From contig JALSGW010000155.1 in assembly GCA_026982585.1 (NCBI GenBank), positions 1 through 21,387 on the forward strand: a DNA stretch of 21,387 nucleotides, in the 5' to 3' direction. The position numbers and the translations under genes were made by a program. A model generated the notes under the pieces. The model was given only the letters and a program-made list of their open reading frames with translations. It searched no databases and was not told where the DNA came from. The DNA is from Alphaproteobacteria bacterium. GTDB lineage: Bacteria > Pseudomonadota > Alphaproteobacteria > Geminicoccales > Geminicoccaceae. Below are positions 1 through 7,610 of this stretch, in pieces (the stretch's first letter is position 1; each line of letters starts with the position of its first letter).

Positions 1-52
1 TGATGCTTCTGGCCTCCCCGCCCGCGACCGCTCACGGGCCTTCGCTTCGACG
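1..52. other. left-edge non-coding stretch
   Basis: This short stretch lies downstream of the OmpA-family gene, which is read leftward. It contains a weak imperfect hairpin (GCCCG and CGGGC arms around 20-40) without a T-run, so I do not call a terminator. No coding signal is supported. Confidence 0.3.
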
Positions 53-1144
53 TCAGGGCTTGGCGAACACCACCACCACCCGGCGGTTCTTCGCCCGTCC
101 CTCCTCGCTGTCGTTGGGCGCAACCGGCCGGCTTTCGCCGAAGCCCACCGGCTTGAGCCGCTTTGCGTCCACGCCTGCGCGCGCGAGCTCAAGCGCCACC
201 GCATGGGCGCGGAGCTCCGAGAGCACGCGGTTGAAGCCTTCGGAGCCCACATTGTCGGTGTGGCCCTCGATGGTGATCGGGCCGGGGCGCAGCTCGGCGA
301 TTCGGGCGAGCTTCTCGAGGGTCTCGCGCGCCTCCGGCTTCAGCTCCCACTTGCCGAAGTCGAACAGGATCGCATCGGGAAGCGTGATCTCGAGGCCCTT
401 TTCCGTCTCCTTCGCGCCGAGTTCGGCGAGCAGGTCCTTCTCGGGCTCGGGCCGGGCCTCCGCCTTCTCATAAGCAGCGATGCGGATGTCGCCGAAGAGC
501 ACCGGCCGGTCCGCGAAGGGGGTCTCGTGCTCGTAGCTGCGGAAGAAGGCGAGATACAGTCCGCCGATCGGCCCTTCGGGCCGGAAGGGGCGCACCGCGA
601 TGCGGCGCCCGTCAAGGAAGAAGCGGATCTGGCCGCGCCGCACCTGCACCGCAAGTTCGTAGATGCGCGCGGGCTCGATTCGCTCCGCACTTCCGAGCCG
701 GATTTCGCGCGGCTGGTTCTCGCTGCCGACCCGGAGCTCTCCACAGCTTCCATCAACGCCCACATGTGCGCGGTTCGGATCCGCCGTCTTCGGAGCGATC
801 AGCCGCAGCACAAAGCGGGGGCAGCCCTCCTCGAAGGCGAAAAAGCGCGTCGTTAGGGACCATTCCGCGGGCAGGGGCTGGTCGAACGACTTGGTGATGC
901 GGGTGCTGTGCGCGAGCGGGCGGATCCAGATCCGGTCCTTGAAGCGGGCGCATTCGTAGGATCCGGTCTGGACCTCGAGATCGGGCAGGACCTCTCCCAC
1001 CGGGCAGGAGGACAGATCGGTCTGCCAGAGCACCTTGGTCCCGGGTTCGAAGCCGCGCCGCTCCCCGCCGCCGATGATCTCCTGGGCGGACAGCGGACCG
1101 CTCAGCAGAAGCAACAAGAACGCCCACAGCATAGGCATGCCCAT
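53..1144 (-). CDS. secreted OmpA-family protein with N-terminal beta-rich domain
   Basis: The 363-residue product is predicted to be exported and to bind peptidoglycan. A signal peptide with a Leu-rich core ends near LSAQ, about residue 21. The middle (about 30-215) is beta-rich and resembles a LamG or concanavalin-like sandwich; it holds four cysteines (SSCP, YECA, EGCP, GSCG) that could form two disulfides. The last 110 residues are an OmpA C-terminal domain: ILFDFGKWELKPEA, then EGHTDNVGSEGFN, then the NRRV motif. In the family this domain binds the diaminopimelate peptide of peptidoglycan. I chose the ATG at 1144 because GGAGG (1151-1155) sits 6 nt from it; it directly abuts the in-frame ATG at 1150. 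There is no beta-barrel, so this is not a classical OmpA porin. It lies 81 nt downstream of aapP on the same strand, with no obvious functional link. Confidence 0.85.
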   Translation of the reverse strand: MGMPMLWAFLLLLLSGPLSAQEIIGGGERRGFEPGTKVLWQTDLSSCPVGEVLPDLEVQTGSYECARFKDRIWIRPLAHSTRITKSFDQPLPAEWSLTTRFFAFEEGCPRFVLRLIAPKTADPNRAHVGVDGSCGELRVGSENQPREIRLGSAERIEPARIYELAVQVRRGQIRFFLDGRRIAVRPFRPEGPIGGLYLAFFRSYEHETPFADRPVLFGDIRIAAYEKAEARPEPEKDLLAELGAKETEKGLEITLPDAILFDFGKWELKPEARETLEKLARIAELRPGPITIEGHTDNVGSEGFNRVLSELRAHAVALELARAGVDAKRLKPVGFGESRPVAPNDSEEGRAKNRRVVVVFAKP

Positions 1145-1225
1145 TTCCATCCTCCGACGGTCGATGAACGGCCCTTTGCGCCGTCGGATGTGGGGATGGA
1201 ATGCCGGCGCTTGAAGACGGGGTGA

Positions 1226-1975
1226 TCAGTGGTGGAGGATCTGGCTCAGGAACAGTCGCGTGCGCTCGGATTTGGGGCTGGTGAAGAAGGTGGAGGGCGG
1301 GGCGATCTCGACGATCTCGCCCTCGTCCATGAAGACGATATAGTCGGCCACCGACTTGGCGAAGCCCATCTCGTGGGTGACCACCACCATGGTCATGCCC
1401 GCTTCCGCGAGCTCGACCATGACGTCGAGCACCTCCTTGATCATCTCCGGGTCCAGGGCGGAGGTGGGCTCGTCGAACAGCATGATCTTGGGCTTCATGC
1501 AGAGCGCGCGGGCGATCGCCACCCGCTGCTGCTGCCCGCCCGAGAGCTGGCCCGGGTATTTGTGCGCCTGCTCCGGGATCTTGACCCGCTCGAGCAGCTG
1601 CATGGCGAGCTCCTCCGCCTCCTTGCGCGGCATGTGGCGCACGTGCATGGGGGCGAGGATGAGGTTCTCGAGCACCGTGAGGTGGGGAAAGAGGTTGAAC
1701 TGCTGGAACACCATGCCGACTTCGCGGCGGATGGCCTCGACGTTCTTGACGTCCTTGGTGACCTCGATGCCGTCCACCACGATGCGGCCCTGCTGATAGT
1801 CCTCGAGCGCGTTGATGCAGCGGATCAGGGTCGATTTGCCGGACCCGGAGGGGCCGCAGATGACCACCTTCTGCTGCTCCGCCACCTCAAGATCGATGCC
1901 CTTCAGCACGTGGAACTCGCCGAACCACTTGTGCACCGCCTCCATGACGATGGCCGGGGCACCCTTGCCGCTCAT
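1226..1975 (-). CDS. aapP: polar amino-acid ABC transporter, ATP-binding protein AapP
   Basis: This 249-residue ATPase powers uptake through the AapQ-AapM channel at the cytoplasmic face of the inner membrane. All ABC motifs are visible: Walker A GPSGSGKST, Q-loop VFQQFNLFPHL, signature LSGGQQQRV, Walker B IMLFDEPTSALDP, and the H-loop in VVVTHEMGFA. Length fits the AapP/GlnQ/HisP group. An upstream in-frame extension to 2110 is open but runs over the end of aapM. The ATG at 1975 follows a strong purine-rich SD (AGGGAGGG, about 1981-1988) and gives the usual N-terminus. It begins 11 nt after the aapM stop and is the last gene of the operon. The aap name rests on operon order and large permeases, not on seen substrate specificity. 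Confidence 0.93.
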   Translation of the reverse strand: MSGKGAPAIVMEAVHKWFGEFHVLKGIDLEVAEQQKVVICGPSGSGKSTLIRCINALEDYQQGRIVVDGIEVTKDVKNVEAIRREVGMVFQQFNLFPHLTVLENLILAPMHVRHMPRKEAEELAMQLLERVKIPEQAHKYPGQLSGGQQQRVAIARALCMKPKIMLFDEPTSALDPEMIKEVLDVMVELAEAGMTMVVVTHEMGFAKSVADYIVFMDEGEIVEIAPPSTFFTSPKSERTRLFLSQILHH

Positions 1976-1986
1976 CGCATCCCTCC

Positions 1987-3093
1987 CTAGCGCCGCTCGC
2001 CCGCCGAGAGCACCTTCTCCACGTACATGCTGTAGCGGGACATGGCGAAGCAGAAGACCCAGAAGCCGAAGCCGGCGAACAGATAGCTCTCCGCGGCGAG
2101 GCCGAGCCACTTCGGATCCTGGATGATGAAGCGCGACATGCCGAGGAGATCATAGAGCCCGATGATGGTGACGAGCGCGGTGTCCTTGAACAGCCCGATG
2201 AAGGTGTTGACGATGCCGGGGATCACCATGCGCAGCGCCTGCGGCAGCACGACATAGCCCATCATCTGCCAGTAGCCGAGGCCAAGCGCCATGGCGGCCT
2301 CGTACTGGCCCTTGGGAATCCCCTGCAGCCCGCCGCGCACCACCTCGGCCATATAGGCGGAGGCGAACAGGGCGACGCCGATGAGCGCCCGCAAGAGCTT
2401 GTCGATGGTCACCCCGGGGGGCAGGAACAGCGGCAGCATCACCGAGGCCATGAAGAGGATGGTCACGAGCGGCACGCCGCGGATCACCTCGATGAACACC
2501 ACACAAAGGGCCCGGATCACCGGCATCTCGGAGCGCCGGCCGAGGGCGAGCAGCACGCCGATCGGCAAAGACGCGGTAATACCGACGCCGGCGATCACCA
2601 GGGTCAGGAACAGGCCGCCCCATTGCGCGGTCTCCACGAAGGGCAGCCCGAACACGCCTCCCGCGAAGAACAGATAGGCCACCGGCGGATAGAGGAAGAC
2701 GAGACCGCAGGCATAGAGCAGACGGTGCCGGAAGCGGGGCAGGAACAACGGCACCATGGCGAGGATCAGGAGCAGGAAGGCGGCGTTCACCCGCCAGCGC
2801 TCGGCGACCGGATAGAGGCCGTAGAGATACTGGCCGAGGCGCGAGGTGATGAGCGCCCAGCAGGCGCCGTCGAAGTCGCACGCCTCCTTGCTGTCGCCGA
2901 AGAAGGTGGCGTTCAGGATCGCCCACTCGAAGAAGGGCACCAGTACGACATAGAGCAGATAGCCGACGAGGATGGTCAGCAGGCTGTTGTACCAGGTGGA
3001 GAAGAGATTGCGTTTGAGCCAGGCGAGCGGGCCGAGACGCTCGCTCACCGGCGGCAGCAGGGCGGGGCTGCGGCCTCGTTCGGCGACGGCCAT
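1987..3093 (-). CDS. aapM: polar amino-acid ABC transporter permease AapM
   Basis: This 368-residue inner-membrane permease pairs with AapQ. The N-terminal third carries extra hydrophobic segments (about 35-60 and 100-150), with a hydrophilic Cys-containing loop between them. The conserved binding-protein-dependent transport domain fills the C-terminal half. The EAA loop that docks on the ATPase reads YEAAMALGLGYWQ followed by VLPQALRMVIP. Length is close to known AapM proteins and well above the roughly 220 residues of HisM/GlnP-type permeases, which supports the general amino-acid (Aap/Bzt) family. The ATG at 3093 lies 3 nt beyond the aapQ stop, with GGAG about 9 nt upstream, so translation is probably coupled. 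Confidence 0.92.
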   Translation of the reverse strand: MAVAERGRSPALLPPVSERLGPLAWLKRNLFSTWYNSLLTILVGYLLYVVLVPFFEWAILNATFFGDSKEACDFDGACWALITSRLGQYLYGLYPVAERWRVNAAFLLLILAMVPLFLPRFRHRLLYACGLVFLYPPVAYLFFAGGVFGLPFVETAQWGGLFLTLVIAGVGITASLPIGVLLALGRRSEMPVIRALCVVFIEVIRGVPLVTILFMASVMLPLFLPPGVTIDKLLRALIGVALFASAYMAEVVRGGLQGIPKGQYEAAMALGLGYWQMMGYVVLPQALRMVIPGIVNTFIGLFKDTALVTIIGLYDLLGMSRFIIQDPKWLGLAAESYLFAGFGFWVFCFAMSRYSMYVEKVLSAGERR

Positions 3094-3096
3094 GGG

Positions 3097-4284
3097 CTAG
3101 CGCTCCACCAGGGCCATGCGGGCGTTGTACCAGTTCATGAAGGCGGAGATCAGCAGCGACAGCGTGAGGTAGACCGCCATGGTGATGGCGATCACCTCCA
3201 CCGCCTGACCGGTCTGGTTGTTGATGGTGCCGGCGACGTTGAAGAAGTCCGGATAGCCGATCGCGACGCCGAGCGAGGAGTTCTTGGTGAGGTTGAGGTA
3301 CTGGCTGGTCTGGGGCGGGATGATCACCCGAAGCGCCTGCGGCACGATGATGAGGCGCAGCGCCTGGCCGCGGGAGAGGCCAAGCGCGTAGGCGGCCTCC
3401 CACTGGCCCTTGGAGATGGCGAGGATGCCGCCGCGCACGATCTCGGCGATGAAGGCGCCGGTGTAGACGGAAAGGCCCAGCACCATGGCCATGAATTCGG
3501 GCAGCATCACCATGCCGCCGGTGATGCGGAAGCGGCCGAGCACCGGATATTCGAAGCTGAGCGGCTGGCCCGCGAGCAGAAAGGCCAAAGCCGGCAGGCC
3601 GAACAGCACGCCGAGCGAGGTCCAGAAGACCGGAAAGGGCTGTCCGGTGGCCTCGAACCGCCGCCGCGCCCAGCGGGCGAGCACCACCACCGCGACCACG
3701 GATGCCAGGAAGGCGGCCACCACCCAGCCGAAGCCCTCCTCGAACTGGGGGCGGGGGATGAACAGGCCGCGCACGTTCAAGAACACCGATTCGCCGAGGG
3801 CGAGGCTGTTGCGCGGCGCCGGCAGACCGCCCAGCACCACCACATACCACATGATCAGCTGCAACAGCAGAGGCACGTTGCGGACGATCTCGATGTAGGC
3901 CGCCGCCACCTTGGCCACGAGCCAGTTGGAGGACAGCCGGGCGATGCCCATCACGAAGCCGATCACGGTGGCGAGCAGGATGCCGACCGCGGCCACGTAG
4001 AAGGTGTTGAGGAGGCCGACGATGAAGGCGCGGCCGTAGCTGTAGGTGCGGTCGTAGGCGATCAGCGTCTGGCTGATGTCGAAGCCGGCGGTGGTGTTGA
4101 GGAAGCCGAAGCCGGACGAGACGCCGAGCCGCTCGAGGTTGAGAAGGGTGTTGCGGACCAGATAGGCCGCACCCAGCAGCACCAGGCCGAGCACCAGCGC
4201 CTGGGCGAACAGGGCGCGCACCCGGGGATCGCGCCAGAAGGCGGTGGCGCGCGGCGGCGCCGGACGGTGGGAGGCGGAGGCCAT
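3097..4284 (-). CDS. aapQ: polar amino-acid ABC transporter permease AapQ
   Basis: This 395-residue permease is the partner of AapM. A first membrane helix follows a short cytoplasmic N-terminus (about 28-46). A long periplasmic stretch and several helices follow, and the transport domain is C-terminal. The EAA loop reads WEAAYALGLSRGQALRL followed by VPQALRVIIPPQ. In the family this loop contacts AapP. Length matches AapQ. The ATG at 4284 has no convincing SD; the upstream 104-nt spacer from aapJ holds a stable hairpin instead. AapQ may therefore be made at a lower level than AapJ, as is usual for permeases compared with their binding protein; that is inference. Confidence 0.92.
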   Translation of the reverse strand: MASASHRPAPPRATAFWRDPRVRALFAQALVLGLVLLGAAYLVRNTLLNLERLGVSSGFGFLNTTAGFDISQTLIAYDRTYSYGRAFIVGLLNTFYVAAVGILLATVIGFVMGIARLSSNWLVAKVAAAYIEIVRNVPLLLQLIMWYVVVLGGLPAPRNSLALGESVFLNVRGLFIPRPQFEEGFGWVVAAFLASVVAVVVLARWARRRFEATGQPFPVFWTSLGVLFGLPALAFLLAGQPLSFEYPVLGRFRITGGMVMLPEFMAMVLGLSVYTGAFIAEIVRGGILAISKGQWEAAYALGLSRGQALRLIIVPQALRVIIPPQTSQYLNLTKNSSLGVAIGYPDFFNVAGTINNQTGQAVEVIAITMAVYLTLSLLISAFMNWYNARMALVER

Positions 4285-4304
4285 GGAGAGGTCGGGCCGA
4301 AGGT

Positions 4305-4338
4305 GCGCTGGAGCGAGGGCGGCGACCCGCCCCAGCGC
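4305..4338 (-). other. nested hairpin between aapJ and aapQ
   Basis: An outer perfect stem GCGCTG (4305-4310) / CAGCGC (4333-4338) encloses an inner perfect stem GGGCGG (4317-4322) / CCGCCC (4327-4332) with a 4-nt loop. In the transcript it lies about 50 nt after the aapJ stop and about 20 nt before the aapQ start. There is no T-run, so it is unlikely to be a simple intrinsic terminator. Hairpins after binding-protein genes are known to protect the upstream mRNA or cause partial termination; that role here is inferred. Confidence 0.55.
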
Positions 4339-4388
4339 CCGATGCCCGAGGGATCACCGGGTGCTGGAGACGGGTCGCCGGGTCCCGA

Positions 4389-5420
4389 TCAACGGAACGG
4401 CATGGAGTACTGGAGACCGCCGCGGGTCCAGAGGTCATTCAGACCGCGGGCGATCTTGAGCGGGGTGTTCATGCCCAGGTTGCGCTCGAACACCTCGCCG
4501 TAGTTGCCGATCTGTTTGATGATCTGATAGGCCCAATCCTGGGGCAGGCCGAGGTTCTTGCCGAACTCGCCCTCCACCCCGAGCAGCCGGCGGATGGTGG
4601 GGTTGGTGCTGTTCGCGCGCAGCTCGTCGACGTTCTCGCTGGTCACCCCGTACTCCTCCGCCTCGATCATGGCGAACAGGGTCCAGCGCACCACATCGCC
4701 CCACTCGTTGTCGCCGTGCCGGACCACGGGCCCGAGCGGCTCCTTGGAGATCACCTCCGGCAGGATGACGTAGTCGTCCGGGTTCTCGAACTTGGTGCGG
4801 GTGGCGTACAGCCCGGACTGGTCGGTGGTGAACACGTCGCAGCGGCCCGCCTGGAAGGCCGGCAGCAGCTCGTCGTTGGTCTCGAACACCACCGGCTCGT
4901 AGGACATGTTGTTGGCGCGGAAGAAGTCCGCCAGGTTGAGCTCGGTGGTGGTGCCGGTCTGCACGCACACCGAGGCGCCGTCGAGCTCCAGCGCGCTCTT
5001 CACGCCGAGCGACTTCGGCACCATGAAGCCCTGGCCGTCGTAGTAGTTGACGCCCAGGAAATCGAGACCGAGGGCGGTGTCGCGGGTGAGCGTCCAGGTG
5101 GTGTTGCGCACCAAGACGTCGATCTCACCCGACTGCAGGGCGGTGAAACGCTCCTTGGCGGTGAGCGGCGTGAACTTGACCGCGTTGCGGTCGCCGAAGA
5201 CGGCCACCGCGATGGCCCGGCACAGGTCGATGTCGAAGCCGGACCAGTTGCCCTGGTCGTCCACCGTGGCGAAGCCGGGAAGACCGCTGCTGTTCACGCC
5301 GCACTGGACGAATCCCTTCTCGCGCACGGCATCGAAGGTCGGACCGGCGAGGGCGCTGCCGGCCGCAAGCCCTGTCGCCGCCGCCATCGTGGCGGCGACC
5401 ACTGTACCCAACAGGCGCAT
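4389..5420 (-). CDS. aapJ: polar amino-acid ABC transporter, periplasmic binding protein AapJ
   Basis: The 343-residue precursor has a clear Sec signal peptide, with a hydrophobic Ala-rich core and a cleavage site after SALA at about residue 25. The mature protein opens GPTFDAVREKGFVQCGVN, typical of AapJ/BztA proteins. It then follows the type-3 solute-binding fold: WSGFDIDLCRAIA, the TPLTAKERFTALQSGEIDV region that lines the ligand site, then a long C-terminal domain. Length agrees with AapJ (about 340). I chose the ATG at 5420 because a strong SD, AAGGAGGTG, lies just upstream; the longer open frame to 5537 lacks such a site. It is the first gene of aapJQMP and 104 nt separate it from aapQ. 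Its leader holds a promoter-like element and two overlapping palindromes. Confidence 0.93.
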   Translation of the reverse strand: MRLLGTVVAATMAAATGLAAGSALAGPTFDAVREKGFVQCGVNSSGLPGFATVDDQGNWSGFDIDLCRAIAVAVFGDRNAVKFTPLTAKERFTALQSGEIDVLVRNTTWTLTRDTALGLDFLGVNYYDGQGFMVPKSLGVKSALELDGASVCVQTGTTTELNLADFFRANNMSYEPVVFETNDELLPAFQAGRCDVFTTDQSGLYATRTKFENPDDYVILPEVISKEPLGPVVRHGDNEWGDVVRWTLFAMIEAEEYGVTSENVDELRANSTNPTIRRLLGVEGEFGKNLGLPQDWAYQIIKQIGNYGEVFERNLGMNTPLKIARGLNDLWTRGGLQYSMPFR

Positions 5421-5456
5421 GGCACCTCCTTCCTTCCCTGTGTCCGGGCCCTCTGC

Positions 5457-5484
5457 CGGGCGGCGCGCCGCCCGACCGTCGGGC
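5457..5484 (-). promoter_or_regulatory. two overlapping palindromes in the aapJ leader
   Basis: An 18-nt perfect palindrome (5457-5474, CGGGCGGCG and its complement) overlaps by five bases a second inverted repeat (5470-5484; arms GCCCGAC and GTCGGGC with one base between). In RNA read leftward, the two hairpins cannot form together. They end about 25 nt before the aapJ SD. They could be an operator or a structured leader; the lack of a following T-run argues against a plain terminator for the upstream operon. Confidence 0.45.
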
Positions 5485-5492
5485 TCGGGGGA

Positions 5493-5521
5493 AGCATGGC
5501 ACGAGTGCGGGCGCCTGCCAA
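5493..5521 (-). promoter_or_regulatory. candidate sigma-70-type promoter for aapJQMP
   Basis: On the minus strand, TTGGCA (5521-5516, five of six consensus bases) is followed after 17 nt by CATGCT (5498-5493, three of six). A start of transcription would fall near 5486, just before the first leader palindrome. The -10 match is weak, so this is a candidate only. Confidence 0.35.
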
Positions 5522-5543
5522 CCGTTCCGTGTCCCAACCCGGC

Positions 5544-7610
5544 TCAGGCCCGCCCCTCCCGCCACCAGGCGACGCCCAAAAGCCCGAGCGCCAGGGCCAG
5601 AGCCAAAGGCGGCGGCAGCAAGGGGATGCGGGTCGTGCCCTCCACCACCGCCCGCTCACGGTCGCGCACCCCGATCCAGCCGCGGCCGAAGCTGCGCCGG
5701 TCCGCCCCGACCAGGCGCAGGTCGGGTACGCCGTTTTGCGCGAGATCCACCACCGTGCCGCCGCTCGCCTCGACCAGCGGGCCAAGCGGCTCGGCGCTTC
5801 GCACCGGATCGCGCAGCTCCACCTCCGCGACCGGCCGGGCGGCGGCGAACACCGTCCGCTCCCCGTCGCCGATGCGATAGAGCCCGGGCTCCGGGCCGGG
5901 AATGCGCAGGCGCGCGATTCCTTGATCATCCGGGGCCAATTGGTAGCGCATGCGGACCCCGGAGGGACTCATCACCTCGATCGTCACGGGCTCGCGGGCG
6001 AGGCTGCGCCGTTCCACCACGATCGCATCGCCCTCCGCGCGCGCCACGAGCGCCTCCTCCTCGAGCTCCGGCTCCTGCATGAGCCAGTGGACGAGCCGGC
6101 GCAACAACGGTCCCTGCGGGCCGCCGCCCTCGAAGCCGCGCGCCCACAGCCAGGCCTGGTCGGAGAGCAGCTGGGCGACCCGTCCCTTGCCGACCCGGTC
6201 GAGGATCAGGAGCGGGCGGCCGGCGAAGCCGCTCATCAGCACGTCGCCGGCGCGCGGCTCCACGTCGACCTGGCGCAGCCAGCGCCCCCAGGACGGCTCC
6301 TCTTGCCCTCCGTCCTGCTCCAAAAGGGCCCGGGTGACGGGATGGCGGCGGCCGAGATCGGTGAGGGTGGGCTTGAAGGCGGCCTCGAACACCTCGCCGG
6401 TGGGCCGTCCGGGCAGCACCCGCGAGAGCGGCGTGCGGTAGAGACTGTAGGGCGAGGCGAACTCCGGTCCCGCCGCCTCCAACAGCGCCCCGCCCTCCTC
6501 CACGTAGCGGGCGATGTTGTCGAGGTAGACGAGGGGCAGGAGCCCGCGCCGCATGTAGCGGTCGAAGATGATGAGGTCGAACTCCTTGAGCTTGAGTTCG
6601 AACAGTTCGCGGGTGGGAAAGGCGATCAGCGCGAGTTCGCGTACCGGCGTGCCGTCCTGTTTCTCGGGCGGCCGCAGGATGGTGAAATGGACGAGATCCA
6701 CCGACGGATCCGCCTTGAGCAGGTTGCGCCAGACCCGAAGACCCTGGTGCGGCAGTCCCGAGACCAGAAGCACCCGCAACCGGTCGCGCACCCCGTTGAC
6801 GAACACCACCGCCCGGTTGTTGCGCTCGGTGAGCTCTCCCGGAGCGGCTTCCACCTCCACCTCGAGGGCGCTGCGGCCGGCCTTGTCGAGGCGGAAGGAA
6901 AGCCGCACCTCCTCGCCCACGGCGACCTCCCGTTCCTCGATGAGCGCCCCGTCGCGCCACAATCGCAACGGCACCCGCGTACTCAGCGGCTGCGGCCGGT
7001 CGCGGACCCGCACCCGGATCTCCTGGTCCTCGCCCACGATGGCGAAGGTCGGTGCGTAGAGCACCTCGAGGCTGCGGTCGCGCTCGTCCGGCCGACCGGT
7101 GAGCAGGAGCTGGAAGGGCACGCCCTCGGGAAGCAGATCGGCGGCCTGGTCCGCGTCGTGGACCTGGCCGTCGCTCACCACCAGCACCCCGGCGAGCCGG
7201 TCGCGGTCGAGCTCGAGGAGGGTCTCGCGCAGCGCGGATACGAGGGCGGTGCCGCTGAGCGGATCGTCTGAAATGCGCAGCTCCCGCACCTCCACCCGGC
7301 GGAGGGCCTGGAGCCGCTCGCGCAGCCCGGCGAGGGCGCGCGCGCGCTGTTGCGGGCGCACGTCGAGTTCCTGGCTCTGGGTGGCGTCCTCGACCAGCAG
7401 CACCAGGTTGGCGAGCGGGCGCCGCTCCTCGCGTTTGAGCGTGGGGCCCGCGAGCAGCAGCAACAGCAGCACCAGCAGACCCGCCCGCGCCGCGATGCCG
7501 CGCGCCCGCCGCACCGCCCCCAGGGCCAAAAGCGCGGCGCCGGCCACCCCCAACAGCAGCAGCAGGGGCACGGGCAGCCAGGGATCGAAGACGAGGCTTG
7601 TGGCGTTCAT
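5544..7610 (-). CDS. membrane protein with degenerate vWA and glutamine-amidotransferase-like domains
   Basis: This 688-residue protein matches the large membrane protein usually last in alphaproteobacterial moxR operons. Two hydrophobic helices lie at about 13-33 and 41-55. A vWA-like region follows, with a MIDAS-like DATQS (75-79) and SDG (146-148). A beta-rich middle precedes an amidotransferase-like alpha/beta region (about 285-430; LRVLLVSGLPHQG, FDLIIFDRYMR, VEEGGALLEAAGPE). A final helix (about 660-680) precedes a short WWREGRA tail. I find no cysteine anywhere in the protein, so the amidotransferase-like part cannot use the usual catalytic Cys and is presumably structural or binding. 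The soluble part probably lies in the periplasm. The start overlaps the stop of the DUF4159 gene by four bases (ATGA), indicating coupled translation. The client is unknown. Confidence 0.82.
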   Translation of the reverse strand: MNATSLVFDPWLPVPLLLLLGVAGAALLALGAVRRARGIAARAGLLVLLLLLLAGPTLKREERRPLANLVLLVEDATQSQELDVRPQQRARALAGLRERLQALRRVEVRELRISDDPLSGTALVSALRETLLELDRDRLAGVLVVSDGQVHDADQAADLLPEGVPFQLLLTGRPDERDRSLEVLYAPTFAIVGEDQEIRVRVRDRPQPLSTRVPLRLWRDGALIEEREVAVGEEVRLSFRLDKAGRSALEVEVEAAPGELTERNNRAVVFVNGVRDRLRVLLVSGLPHQGLRVWRNLLKADPSVDLVHFTILRPPEKQDGTPVRELALIAFPTRELFELKLKEFDLIIFDRYMRRGLLPLVYLDNIARYVEEGGALLEAAGPEFASPYSLYRTPLSRVLPGRPTGEVFEAAFKPTLTDLGRRHPVTRALLEQDGGQEEPSWGRWLRQVDVEPRAGDVLMSGFAGRPLLILDRVGKGRVAQLLSDQAWLWARGFEGGGPQGPLLRRLVHWLMQEPELEEEALVARAEGDAIVVERRSLAREPVTIEVMSPSGVRMRYQLAPDDQGIARLRIPGPEPGLYRIGDGERTVFAAARPVAEVELRDPVRSAEPLGPLVEASGGTVVDLAQNGVPDLRLVGADRRSFGRGWIGVRDRERAVVEGTTRIPLLPPPLALALALGLLGVAWWREGRA

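Noticed and set aside
1178..1210. Inverted repeat GCGCCG / CGGCGC between aapP and the OmpA gene as a terminator
   Set aside because: The arms are only six bases with a 21-base loop, and no T-run follows on the minus strand.
5497..5511. TGGCACG resembling a sigma-54 -24 element near aapJ
   Set aside because: It is on the plus strand, pointing away from aapJ, and the expected GC dinucleotide of the -12 element is absent (GG at 5510-5511). The minus strand lacks correct spacing too.
4716..7271. Long plus-strand frame (about 851 codons) and a similar one at 2623-4503
   Set aside because: Both lie antisense to clear aap and amidotransferase-like genes; they are His/Gln/Glu-rich shadows with no domain.
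7440..7470. CAG/CAA-rich tracts here and at 9661-9676 as microsatellite repeats
   Set aside because: They are the complement of CTG Leu codons encoding hydrophobic Leu runs of the membrane proteins, with no exact tandem array of note.
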